Source: Betaproteobacteria bacterium
Lineage (GTDB): Bacteria; Pseudomonadota; Gammaproteobacteria; Burkholderiales; Burkholderiaceae_C
Assembly: GCA_009923345.1 (NCBI GenBank)
Contig: RFTR01000008.1
Span: forward strand, 1 to 23,492
Reading direction: 5' to 3'
DNA length: 23,492 nucleotides
Part shown: positions 1 through 8,113 of the stretch, piece by piece
Numbering within the stretch: the first letter of the stretch is position 1
Layout of the letters: each line of letters opens with the position of its first letter
Made by a program: the position numbers and the translations under genes
The notes under the pieces: model-generated
Databases searched by the model: none
Seen by the model: the letters and a program-made list of their open reading frames with translations, nothing else
Told to the model about the DNA's origin: nothing

Positions 1-1468
1 TAGGCGCATAGATAAAAGCATGCACCCGTTCCCCTAAAACAGGACACGGTTTGCCAACTATGGCTGCTTCTAAAACACCTGGTATTCCCATCAAGCAGTT
101 TTCAACTTCAACCGAGTAGATCTTGAAACCACCTCGGTTGAGCATGTCTTTTTTACGGTCGAATATTTTGACGAAACCTTCTTCGTCCATGCAACCTAGA
201 TCACCGGAGTGCCAATAGCCTGCAGTGAAAGACTGTGCTGTGGCTTCTGGGTTGTCCCAATATCCAGGAACCACCATGGGGCCGTTGATCCAAAGTTCTC
301 CTGTTTCACCAAATGGAACTTCTTGCCCCGCATCGTTCATGATGCGCACATCAGCACATGGCAAAACACGACCAACGCTGTCCAAATGTGCGTCGTTCAT
401 GCCAGCAGGAATTAATGTGACCGGAGAGGTGGTTTCTGTCGCTCCGTAGGCATTGCGCAAATCTAAATTGGGCAAATATTGGGCTAATTGCTCAATCACA
501 GCAACAGGCATAGGTGCGCCACCATAACCGCCTATGCGCCAGTGCCCTAATGCACCAGCGCTGAAGGTGGGTTCCAACAAGCACAGGCTGTACATGGCTG
601 GCACCATGAGCGTGTGTGTCATATTTTCTTGCGTGGCGAAATCTAAGAACTGCTTTGCCCTAAATTCACGCATGATCAAAGTGGCACCGCCGACATTCAC
701 CATGGTGGCGATGATGGCGATCAATCCTGTGACATGGCTGGCAGGCACTGCCAAGATAGAAGAATCGTTTTCAGTTAAATGCATACCGTATTGGTAATGC
801 ATCACCGAATGAACGATGTTGGCATGCGTGATCATGGCCCCTTTGGGATTACCCGTGGTGCCAGATGTATAAAGAATCACCGCCACATCAAACTCATGTG
901 CTGTATAAGCTGGGACATCAATTTTGGATGGCTGAGTCAATAAGCTAGGCAACGCAACCGTTTGCAAGTTATTGCGTGGCTGCGTATCGACACCGCCATC
1001 TATACAAATACGGTGTTCCAGAGATGGAACATCTGATTGAAAAGGAATGCGATCTGCCAAACTTTCATCAAACGCAACAGCCTTGGCTTTGCATTGATTC
1101 ATGATGTAAGTCAGTCCTGGGCGTTGTTCGCGAATACCCACTGGCACTGCTATTGCACCAAGATATTGAATGGCAAATAATAAGAAAAAGAACTCAGAGC
1201 GGTTGCTAACAAATAGAACCACTCTGTCCTGCGGTCTTATACCTAAGTTATGCAGAACTTGCGCGTAACGCTCTACAGAACTCCATACCTCTTGATAAGT
1301 CCACCGCTGCGATTCAAATACGAGAGCTTTTCGATTGCCGTATTTTGATACTGCAGTTTGCAGTAAGGACAAAAAGCTTGTGGGGCGTTCTACAAAGCAG
1401 CGAACTAGTCGGTCGTTTCCCCAAGCTTCAAAACGTTGCTTAGGTAATTGTGGGTCTGTCCAGTACAT
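1..1468 (-). CDS. AMP-forming acyl-CoA synthetase/ligase (class I), 3' end outside window
   Basis: The enzyme should activate a carboxylic acid to its acyl-CoA through an acyl-adenylate in the cytoplasm. The frame is open without interruption from the ATG at 1468 to the left edge, giving 489 codons; the family is usually 510-560 residues, so only the C-terminal part with the catalytic lysine is missing. Visible motifs are the phosphate-binding TSGTTGNPKG (about residues 201-210), the adenine-binding YGATE (341-345), the ribose-binding Asp in HSGDL (D423) and the hinge region DRKKDMLNRGG (about 439-449). An in-frame TAG directly precedes the ATG, so the start cannot lie further upstream, although no Shine-Dalgarno is evident. 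It begins 8 bases after the livF-like stop and is probably the last visible gene of the transporter operon. That context suggests the imported acid is its substrate. The acid itself (fatty, aromatic or hydroxy acid) cannot be told from sequence. Confidence 0.93.
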   Translation of the reverse strand, partial: MYWTDPQLPKQRFEAWGNDRLVRCFVERPTSFLSLLQTAVSKYGNRKALVFESQRWTYQEVWSSVERYAQVLHNLGIRPQDRVVLFVSNRSEFFFLLFAIQYLGAIAVPVGIREQRPGLTYIMNQCKAKAVAFDESLADRIPFQSDVPSLEHRICIDGGVDTQPRNNLQTVALPSLLTQPSKIDVPAYTAHEFDVAVILYTSGTTGNPKGAMITHANIVHSVMHYQYGMHLTENDSSILAVPASHVTGLIAIIATMVNVGGATLIMREFRAKQFLDFATQENMTHTLMVPAMYSLCLLEPTFSAGALGHWRIGGYGGAPMPVAVIEQLAQYLPNLDLRNAYGATETTSPVTLIPAGMNDAHLDSVGRVLPCADVRIMNDAGQEVPFGETGELWINGPMVVPGYWDNPEATAQSFTAGYWHSGDLGCMDEEGFVKIFDRKKDMLNRGGFKIYSVEVENCLMGIPGVLEAAIVGKPCPVLGERVHAFIYAP

Positions 1469-1476
1469 CTAAAAAT

Positions 1477-2118
1477 TTACAACACATTGGCACCACGTTC
1501 AATGACAACTTCTTGGGAAACCAAGCTACTTGAGTGGTTTAAGTCAGATTGCGCGATCAAAACTGACAAATCCATGCCCCTTAATCCGCTAATGACATCG
1601 CTCAGTCGTATTGATAAAGCTGGGGCGACGCCTTCAAAAGGCTCGTCCAATAGCAACAGCTTGGTTCCTATCGCCAAAGCACGCGCTAGGGCTACTAATT
1701 TTTGCTGCCCACCAGAAAGTAATAAGGCTTTGCGTGTAGACATGGCCTCGACCTCAGGCAAAACACCGTATACAAAGCGAATTCTTTCTTGAACTTTGAG
1801 GTGAGGCGACACCCACAATGGAATCAAAATATTTTCTTCCACTGTTAGCTCAGGAACCAACCCCCTGTCTTCTGGCATGTAACCAATTCCAAGAGTAGCC
1901 CTTGCTTCAGGCGGAAGTTTTGTTAAGTCTTCACCGTTAAATACGATAGAGCCAGAGCTTGGATGCAAATGGCCCATCAAACTCCGCATAAAACTTGTCT
2001 TTCCAGCGCCATTGCGACCAACCAGTCCAGACATTGCTCCATTTTCAAGCGTTAAGCTAAGACCACGTAAGACTTGAACCGACTCGATACTGACATGCAG
2101 GTCTTTCACCTCAAGCAT
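1477..2118 (-). CDS. livF: Branched-chain amino acid-type ABC transporter, ATP-binding subunit LivF-like
   Basis: This is one of two ATPases driving an uptake transporter of the HAAT (Liv) family at the inner membrane. Walker A is GRNGAGKT (residues 34-41), the ABC signature is LSGGQQK (134-140) and Walker B is LLLLDEP (154-160). At 213 residues it is about 20 shorter than typical LivF (about 233-237). The family's usual C-terminal tail is missing, and the H-loop region reads LIAQSD rather than the common LVEQN. The start overlaps the livG-like stop by 8 bases, which implies translational coupling. LivF-type transporters carry amino acids, amides, urea and many organic acids, so the symbol marks the family and not a proven leucine/isoleucine/valine substrate. 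Gene neighbours favour an organic acid. Confidence 0.92.
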   Translation of the reverse strand: MLEVKDLHVSIESVQVLRGLSLTLENGAMSGLVGRNGAGKTSFMRSLMGHLHPSSGSIVFNGEDLTKLPPEARATLGIGYMPEDRGLVPELTVEENILIPLWVSPHLKVQERIRFVYGVLPEVEAMSTRKALLLSGGQQKLVALARALAIGTKLLLLDEPFEGVAPALSIRLSDVISGLRGMDLSVLIAQSDLNHSSSLVSQEVVIERGANVL

Positions 2119-2881
2119 GGCTGGGCTCCTGCTTTAAGTCGCCAGTTACGTAGCGACGCACATCGTCATTTGCTAAGGCTTGCTCAGGAGCCGCATCAGC
2201 AATGACGCGTCCGCTATAGAAAGCAATTACTCGATCCGCATATCCGCGGACGATATCCATATCGTGCTCTACAAATAAAGCAGTTAGCGGTTCATTACCC
2301 AACACACGCATGATGGTGTCCATCATCGGGAATTTTTCCTCTGCCGATACGCCGCTGGTAGGTTCATCCAATAAGAGGAGTTTGGGTGAGCCCGTCATAG
2401 CTAGAGCAATGTCAAGCAATTTGCGAATACCACCAGGCAACTCTTTCACCCGCCTTTGGCCGTGCTGAGACAGTCCAAACCTGTGAAGCAAATCTGCGCC
2501 GCGTGCAAGGTTTTCTTTATTCGAGGAGGGACGCCACATGGAGAGTTTGTTTTCATGGCAAGCCATAGCCACTAACATGTTCTCCATCACAGTAAGTGCT
2601 GGATAAAGTTGTGGAATTTGAAACGAACGCGCAACGCCTAAGTGGGTAATCTCTCTGGGAGATAGATCAGTGATGTTGGTGTTGTCGAATTCAATCTGAC
2701 CACTATCAGGTTTTAGGTAGCCAGTGATCATGTTCACAAAGGTGGTTTTGCCTGCACCATTACTTCCAATGAGACTAACACGTTCACCAGAACGGATATC
2801 GACATAAATGTCTTGTGCGGCGACAACTGCACCAAATTGTTTTTGTAGATTTTTTGCGCTCAGGAGAAGCTTGTCGCTCAT
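2111..2881 (-). CDS. livG: Branched-chain amino acid-type ABC transporter, ATP-binding subunit LivG-like
   Basis: This is the second ATPase of the Liv-type importer, expected to pair with the LivF-like subunit. Walker A is GSNGAGKT (residues 39-46), a Q-loop glutamine lies near residue 88, Walker B is LLLLDEP (168-174) and the H-loop His is in FVEHDMD (about 206). The ABC signature is degenerate, LPGGIRK (148-154) instead of an LSGGQ-like sequence. The 256-residue length is normal for LivG. It overlaps the upstream livM-like gene by 4 bases (ATGA) and the downstream livF-like gene by 8, so the three are almost certainly one transcript. Confidence 0.93.
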   Translation of the reverse strand: MSDKLLLSAKNLQKQFGAVVAAQDIYVDIRSGERVSLIGSNGAGKTTFVNMITGYLKPDSGQIEFDNTNITDLSPREITHLGVARSFQIPQLYPALTVMENMLVAMACHENKLSMWRPSSNKENLARGADLLHRFGLSQHGQRRVKELPGGIRKLLDIALAMTGSPKLLLLDEPTSGVSAEEKFPMMDTIMRVLGNEPLTALFVEHDMDIVRGYADRVIAFYSGRVIADAAPEQALANDDVRRYVTGDLKQEPSHA

Positions 2882-3828
2882 GACTGCTCCTTAGAAGAAG
2901 AGCGACTCCACAAGGAGCCTAAGCCATGAGGCAAAAAGCGGATCACTATTAACAAGAAAATACCAAGGGCTAACTGCCAAGTATTTGGAAAGTAGGCGCT
3001 GGAGAAAGAACGCACAGCTTCCAAAATAAGGGATGACAACATGATTGCCACCACGCTTTGTGTACCCGCCAAGATGGCAACAAATACAAATTCCCCGGAT
3101 GTTGTCCAATAACTAAATGTCGGATCAATATGGCCTAAGGCCATCACAGCCATTGCGCCACCACATCCACCTAAGAATGCGGCAATGAAGAAATTAATCG
3201 CCATGGTGTGCCGAACAGAACCGCCTAAATATTCAACACGCAATTCATTCTCGCGAATAGCTTGCGTGATCAAACCGCGGGTGGAATCAAAATAAATACG
3301 GCAAAAATATGCCATTGAACATGCTAAAAATACAGAAATGGCGTAGAGGACAAAGCCCACCCAAGCATCGGCTAAACTTTGACCAAGCAAAGTAACACGT
3401 CCTAGATTAAATCCGTCTGAGCCACCCAAACTCTCAGTTTTGACCAAAATGCCATATCCCACCATGGACAGTGCCAAAGTCAACATAGAAAAAAAGATAC
3501 CTCTATAACGCGCTAACAAAGGCGCAAAAGGCGCTGTCATCAATAAGGCAGTTACGCCACCGCTGAAGGTCAGAACTAAAGCGTCGGTAATGCCTAGTTT
3601 TTGGAACATCAATGCCGCTGTGTAACCACCGATAGCGGACATCAATCCTTGGCCAAATGCCACCACGCCGCCTCGCATCAGCAGCATGATGCCCAAAGAA
3701 ACCAATCCATTGGCAAATGCCATGGTGCACATGAAAAGCAACCATTTGGGTAATACCAAACCCAAGGCGAGCAATGCACTTGTTGTTAGGACGGTAATCA
3801 CCGTCAGAGAAACAAAAGACCGCTGCAT
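2878..3828 (-). CDS. livM: Branched-chain amino acid-type ABC transporter, permease subunit LivM-like
   Basis: This integral inner-membrane permease of the Liv family (316 residues) has roughly eight to ten hydrophobic segments spread over its length. Family features include a YRGIFFSMLTLALS-type segment (about 109-122), the SLGGSDG loop (about 133-139) and the cytoplasmic coupling region around VRHTMAINFFIAAFLGG (about 205-221). It starts 2 bases after the livH-like stop and ends in a 4-base ATGA overlap with livG. It should form the transmembrane channel together with the LivH-like subunit. Confidence 0.92.
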   Translation of the reverse strand: MQRSFVSLTVITVLTTSALLALGLVLPKWLLFMCTMAFANGLVSLGIMLLMRGGVVAFGQGLMSAIGGYTAALMFQKLGITDALVLTFSGGVTALLMTAPFAPLLARYRGIFFSMLTLALSMVGYGILVKTESLGGSDGFNLGRVTLLGQSLADAWVGFVLYAISVFLACSMAYFCRIYFDSTRGLITQAIRENELRVEYLGGSVRHTMAINFFIAAFLGGCGGAMAVMALGHIDPTFSYWTTSGEFVFVAILAGTQSVVAIMLSSLILEAVRSFSSAYFPNTWQLALGIFLLIVIRFLPHGLGSLWSRSSSKEQS

Positions 3829-3830
3829 AC

Positions 3831-4727
3831 TTAAATTTTTCGCGCCTGTATGCGTTGGAACAAACCCTCAGGCCGCACCATCAACACCATAGCCATGACC
3901 ACATAGATGGAAAAGAGTTCTGCCACTGGAACTAGATGAACCGCAGTAGCGCGAGAAAGTCCAACAATCAAGGCGCCAATAGCGGCTCCCTCAATGCTAC
4001 CCAAACCCCCAATGATCACTACCGCGAAAGACAGAATGATCACACCTACGGAGAGTCCGGGTTGAACTGAAATCATGGGGGCAGTAAAAGCACCGCCTAT
4101 GGCTGCCAGAAATACGCCCACTCCAAAAGCGTACATGTAAACCTTGGATACCTTGACCCCCATGCTCGATGCAATCTCTGGGCTGTGGATCACTGCGGTA
4201 ACAATCTTGCCTTGGCGAGTTTTATTCAGTCCCCACCAAACAATAGATCCAACTATGACAGCTAGGAAAACCAGCAGAAAGTCATACCCTACATATATCT
4301 GTTCGCCGATTTCAATATTGCCAAAAAGGCTGTAAGGTTCTGAGACGTAGTAAGGGTTAGCGCCCCAAATAATTTTAGTAATGTCCTCCATGCATAAGAA
4401 CATGGCGTACGTCACCAATACCAAAAGCACTTCATCATGGCCATAAAAAAAGCGCAACAACCCTCGCTCAGTAAAAGGTGCGACTAAGACTGCAATGGCA
4501 ATTGCAGCTAAAAGCATGGCAACCAAGCTCCAAGCAGGAGCCCATTGCAAGGTCGCTATCCATCCCACAAAAGTAGCTGCAGCATAAGCACCTAACGCGT
4601 AAAAACTTCCATGCGCGATATTCAGAATCTTTAAGACGCCAAATACAAGTGTCAACCCTAAAGCAACAATGAATAGCCACGACGCATAGGTCAGACCATC
4701 TATCAGAATGGTGATAGCCAAGCCCAT
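3831..4727 (-). CDS. livH: Branched-chain amino acid-type ABC transporter, permease subunit LivH-like
   Basis: This is a 298-residue inner-membrane permease with about eight hydrophobic segments. Its N-terminal half carries the typical LVFGVLKILNIAHGSFYALG stretch (about 27-46), whose NIAHG core is characteristic of LivH. The C-terminal part has the IIGGLGSIEGAAIGA segment typical of the family. It begins 18 bases after the broken solute-binding protein gene and 2 bases before livM, so it belongs to the same transcript. Its reading frame and conserved motifs look intact even though the binding protein upstream is disrupted. Confidence 0.92.
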   Translation of the reverse strand: MGLAITILIDGLTYASWLFIVALGLTLVFGVLKILNIAHGSFYALGAYAAATFVGWIATLQWAPAWSLVAMLLAAIAIAVLVAPFTERGLLRFFYGHDEVLLVLVTYAMFLCMEDITKIIWGANPYYVSEPYSLFGNIEIGEQIYVGYDFLLVFLAVIVGSIVWWGLNKTRQGKIVTAVIHSPEIASSMGVKVSKVYMYAFGVGVFLAAIGGAFTAPMISVQPGLSVGVIILSFAVVIIGGLGSIEGAAIGALIVGLSRATAVHLVPVAELFSIYVVMAMVLMVRPEGLFQRIQARKI

Positions 4728-4745
4728 GTGTCGTTGTTCAAGTAA

Positions 4746-6027
4746 TTAGTTGCACTTAGCGCCAGGGAATCCAGCCTTAAGCCATTCCCCAGAAGTCATG
4801 TTTGCAGGTGGATTGACACATTCAGCAGGGAATCTTTGAATATCTTCAATCGTGACCATTTTTTTACTGGCATCCCACTTGGTACGTCCTATCGCAGTAT
4901 CTTGAATGGCTTGATTGCCGCCACCTAAAACCATACGAATTTTTCCAGCAGGAGAATCCCACTCGCTATTTTTCAAAGCTGCTGCAAGTTGCTCAGGGGT
5001 GGGTTTTTTTCCACCGTTGGCTGCCATAGCTTTCTCTACAGCGAGTTTCAAGCCCAATAAAGCTTGTGCCATTCGATAAGGTGCTTGAACGGGGTAGACG
5101 TTATTGGCCTTTTGGTAAACGTCCCACCACCAGTCATTCAGAGCAGACTTTGGCGCCATCAGACCGTATGCACCTCTAGCACCCAAGATAGTTCCATCTG
5201 GCACTTTTTCACCGAGTCCTGGTAGAACATGGTCACCCGCTGATAAAACAACCTGAGACCGTTTGAACATCCCCCTAGGTGCAGACTGCAAGATGAGTGC
5301 TTGTAAGTCTCCACCCCATAAGCTTTGCCATCAGCGCTGAAATTTCAGTGCCGTACTGACCCGCTCCAAATTTAGGAAGTAGATCTTCTCCAGGTTTTGC
5401 ATCTGGATACAACTTGGCCATGGAAAGAACGAAGTCGGTACGTGAGTCTTGTCCCCAAGCGTAGTCCTGGTTGATCATGTTGAAAGACTTCACTGGAATA
5501 TTCTTGGCCTTGAGGTAACGCGCGAGCGCAACGTTGTCCATAGTGGCATGGGCAGCTGTTCTAAATACATAGCTGTACTTACCATCTTCGAAAATTCGTG
5601 GAGTACCACAGTCGTAAAGAATCAGAAACTTTTTCATTTCCTCTGCAACGGGCGCAACAGCTAAGCAGTCGCCTGAACCAACGTAGCCAACTACTGCGTC
5701 TACCTTGTCACGGTCATACAAATTCCGTAGCTCTTGAACCTGTTTAGTTGCACCCCCGTTTTCATCAACATAAATAGGTTCGATAGTTAATCCACCAAAA
5801 CCTTTTTTGTTGTAAGGGGCGGGCGCTTGTCCTTTGTTGAACGCTTCCACTAAAACCTTGGCGCCGTTAACAGCTGGAATACCAAAGCTTTCAGCAGCTT
5901 GTCCAGACAAGAAGCTGACGATTCCGACTTTGAAGGTTTCTTGGGCAGATGCAGACCAGCAAGTTGCTGCTAGTGTTGTAGCAGCAACTACGCTGCGTAA
6001 TACAAGCTTGAGTTTCATTTTTGGCAT
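4746..6027 (-). pseudogene. Periplasmic solute-binding protein of the Liv-type transporter, disrupted by a frame-shifting deletion
   Basis: Two abutting reading frames together make one periplasmic binding protein (type I fold, Peripl_BP_6-like). The N-terminal part starts at 6027 (SD AGGAG 10 bases upstream) and has a Sec signal peptide with likely cleavage after ASA (about residue 28). It then follows the family through EISALMAK (about residue 235) before running out of frame to a stop at 5275. The C-terminal part resumes in the other frame with WGGDLQALILQSAPRGMFKR near 5318 and ends at 4746. Family members normally have about eight or nine residues between the ALMAK and WGGDL segments; only about four bases remain here, so a deletion of about 23 bases is my estimate. 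Full length would be about 434 residues. It may be a true pseudogene or an assembly or consensus error. If real, the transporter would lack its own binding protein. Confidence 0.85.
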
Positions 6028-6040
6028 AGCACTATGTCTC

Positions 6041-6071
6041 CTGTTATGAATAAAGATACTGTCTTATGAAT
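6041..6071. repeat. Pair of 8-base direct repeats 20 bases apart upstream of the binding-protein gene
   Basis: TTATGAAT occurs at 6044-6051 and again at 6064-6071, exactly 20 bases apart, and each is preceded by CTGT (at 6041 and 6059). A spacing of two helical turns would suit a dimeric or tandem DNA-binding protein. The repeats lie 17-44 bases upstream of the binding-protein start and downstream of the palindrome at 6086-6099. No factor can be named. Confidence 0.35.
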
Positions 6072-6085
6072 CGCCAAATTTTTTC

Positions 6086-6099
6086 AGGGTAAATACCCT
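6086..6099. promoter_or_regulatory. Perfect palindrome AGGGTA-AA-TACCCT, candidate operator of the transporter operon
   Basis: This 14-base palindrome with 6-base arms lies in the 86-base gap between the GST stop and the binding-protein start, about 60 bases before the start codon. No T-run follows on either strand, so it does not look like an intrinsic terminator. A shorter palindrome with the same GTAAATAC core lies upstream of the Crp-like gene at 10005-10014. An operator role is inference. Confidence 0.35.
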
Positions 6100-6113
6100 A
6101 AATCCAGAGAAAT

Positions 6114-6821
6114 TTATCTAGATTTATATTGCGTAGAACCAAACAAAACTTCACGCGCTTTATCGTCGTGTTGTATGGGTTTGCGTAAATTTGCTAAAAC
6201 TTCGACGCCGCGTTGCACGGCAGGTCTTGCGGCAATGAGATCAAACCACTTCTTCAAGTGGGGGTAATTGACCCATTCAATACCTTGGTTTTGCCAATTG
6301 CGCAGCCATGGAAATATCGCGATGTCGGCGATGCTGTATGAGTTGCCGGCGATAAATTTTGAGCTTGCCAATTGTTTGTCCATCACCCCATACAAACGTT
6401 TGGCTTCGTTGGTGTATCGGTTCACGGCATATTCAATTTGTTCAGGGGCGTATTGTCTGAAATGGTGGTTTTGTCCCAACATAGGACCCACGCCACCCAT
6501 TTGGAACATCAACCATTGCAAGACTTCAAACTTTGCACGATCACCTTTGGGTAAAAACTTGCCGGTCTTTGACGCCAGATACAAAAGAATCGCGCCAGAC
6601 TCAAACACGCTGATGGGTTTTCCATCTGGGCCATGCGGGTCAACCATCGCTGGTATTTTGTTGTTAGGGCTTATTTTTAAAAACGCAGCCTCAAATTGGT
6701 CGCCATTACTAATGTTGATAGGGTGCGCTAACCAATCTTTACCAAGGCGGTAGCCACATTCTTCCAACATGATGTGCACTTTGTGCCCGTTGGGCGTGGC
6801 CCAAGAATAGACGTCAATCAT
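6114..6821 (-). CDS. Glutathione S-transferase family protein, YfcG-like (nu class)
   Basis: This 235-residue cytoplasmic protein has an N-terminal thioredoxin-like glutathione site and an all-helical C-terminal domain. It closely resembles E. coli YfcG, a disulfide-bond oxidoreductase of the nu class. Shared stretches include TPNGHK (residues 9-14, with the active-site-region Thr9), SPNNKIPAMVD, FESGAILLYLA, GGVGPMLGQNHHF and NYSIADIA. Family members bind two glutathiones or reduce disulfides, and many lack classical conjugation activity. It begins 2 bases after the acyl-CoA dehydrogenase stop, so it is very likely co-transcribed with that gene. Its role in the pathway is unknown; protection from a reactive intermediate is one possibility. 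About 86 bases separate it from the binding-protein gene, where a second promoter could sit. Confidence 0.9.
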   Translation of the reverse strand: MIDVYSWATPNGHKVHIMLEECGYRLGKDWLAHPINISNGDQFEAAFLKISPNNKIPAMVDPHGPDGKPISVFESGAILLYLASKTGKFLPKGDRAKFEVLQWLMFQMGGVGPMLGQNHHFRQYAPEQIEYAVNRYTNEAKRLYGVMDKQLASSKFIAGNSYSIADIAIFPWLRNWQNQGIEWVNYPHLKKWFDLIAARPAVQRGVEVLANLRKPIQHDDKAREVLFGSTQYKSR

Positions 6822-6823
6822 GA

Positions 6824-8086
6824 TCAGCTTCCTCTCGTAATTGGCATTTCAACATCTTGCGGCATCGTTGCTAGGTGGCGCGCTAATTCGAGCTTAGCAA
6901 TCGAATTACGGTGCACTTCATCAGGACCATCGGCCAAGCGAAGTGTGCGTTGGTGGGCATAGGCATAGGCAAGGGGGAAGTCGTCGCTAACACCACCACC
7001 ACCATGGGCTTGAATCGCCCAGTCAATGATTTGTGTTGCCATATTGGGCGCAATCACTTTGATCATCGCAATTTCAGATTTCGCAATCTTGTTACCGACG
7101 GTGTCCATCATGTATGCGGCTTTGAGTGTTAGCAAACGCGCTTGTTCAATCATGATGCGAGCATCAGCAATACGCTCGTGCCACACACCTTGGCTGGAAA
7201 CTGGTTTGCCAAATGCGACGCGGGTATTGAGGCGTTTGCACATAAGCTCCAAAGCACGCTCTGCAATACCTATGGTGCGCATGCAATGGTGAATACGTCC
7301 TGGGCCTAAGCGGCCTTGTGCGATTTCAAATCCACGACCTTCACCCAACATTAAATTGCCCACAGGGACGCGAACGTTTTTCAATTCCACTTCCATGTGG
7401 CCGTGCGGTGCATCGTCGTAACCAAATACGGTGAGGGGGCGTAATACTTTGATGCCAGGTGTATTGGCAGGCACCACGATCATGCTTTGTTGGGAGTGGC
7501 GAGGGGCCTCAGGATCTGTTTTACCCATCACGATGTAAACGGCGCAACGCGGATCACCTGCGCCTGAACTCCACCACTTCAAACCATTGATGACGTATTC
7601 ATTGCCTTCCCGTTTGATGCTGCACTGGATATTGGTAGCGTCAGAAGACGCGACAGCAGGCTCCGTCATCAAGAAAGCAGAGCGTATTTCACCGCGCAAC
7701 AAGGGCTCTAACCATTGGTCTTTGATTTCTTCACTGGCATAACGCTCTAGCGTTTCCATATTGCCTGTGTCAGGTGCTGAACAGTTGAAGATCTCCGCCG
7801 CAAACGGCACACGCCCCATGATTTCGCACAAAGGTGCGTATTCCAAATTGGTCAAGCCTTGAGGCGCGCGCTTACTGTGGGGTAAAAAAAGATTCCATAA
7901 ACCAGCTTTATTGGCTTTGGGTTTGAGTTCCTCCACAATTTTTGTGGGGATCCATGCATTACCTTTGGCGCGGTTTTCTGCGATTTCTGCAAAAAATCTT
8001 TTTTCGTTGGGGTAAATATGCGCGTCCATGAATGCGAGCAAGCGTGCTTGCATATCCTTGACTTTATCGGTGTAGTCGAAATTCAT
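6824..8086 (-). CDS. Acyl-CoA dehydrogenase family protein, ACAD10/11-like
   Basis: This is a 420-residue flavoprotein of the acyl-CoA dehydrogenase superfamily. N-terminal helical, central beta and C-terminal helical domains can be recognised from MTEPAVASSDATNIQCSI (FAD/substrate region, about 142-159), INGLKWWSSGAG, and IQAHGGGGVSDDFPLA near the C-terminus. Where medium-chain acyl-CoA dehydrogenases have the catalytic Glu in YEGT, this protein reads RLADGPDEVHR (383-393), so Asp386 appears to replace it. This ADGPDEVH form is the one I associate with the ACAD10/ACAD11 clade. The start has a good AGGAG 7 bases upstream. It follows the APH-fold kinase gene by 27 bases, the same pairing that is fused in ACAD10/11. 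The substrate is unknown; a CoA-thioester made by the ligase of the cluster is plausible. Confidence 0.92.
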   Translation of the reverse strand: MNFDYTDKVKDMQARLLAFMDAHIYPNEKRFFAEIAENRAKGNAWIPTKIVEELKPKANKAGLWNLFLPHSKRAPQGLTNLEYAPLCEIMGRVPFAAEIFNCSAPDTGNMETLERYASEEIKDQWLEPLLRGEIRSAFLMTEPAVASSDATNIQCSIKREGNEYVINGLKWWSSGAGDPRCAVYIVMGKTDPEAPRHSQQSMIVVPANTPGIKVLRPLTVFGYDDAPHGHMEVELKNVRVPVGNLMLGEGRGFEIAQGRLGPGRIHHCMRTIGIAERALELMCKRLNTRVAFGKPVSSQGVWHERIADARIMIEQARLLTLKAAYMMDTVGNKIAKSEIAMIKVIAPNMATQIIDWAIQAHGGGGVSDDFPLAYAYAHQRTLRLADGPDEVHRNSIAKLELARHLATMPQDVEMPITRGS

Positions 8087-8113
8087 GAAGAGCTCCTAGA
8101 GTGATGTGTGTAT

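Noticed and set aside
209..797. Three plus-strand frames of 68-87 residues at the left edge
   Set aside because: They are antisense to the acyl-CoA ligase, whose frame is open across the whole stretch and carries all family motifs.
6081..6113. Intrinsic terminator after the GST gene
   Set aside because: The palindrome is not followed by a T-run on the minus strand.
6268..6753. 161-residue plus-strand frame
   Set aside because: It is antisense to the YfcG-like GST, has no recognisable domain, and its length follows from the codon pattern of the real gene.
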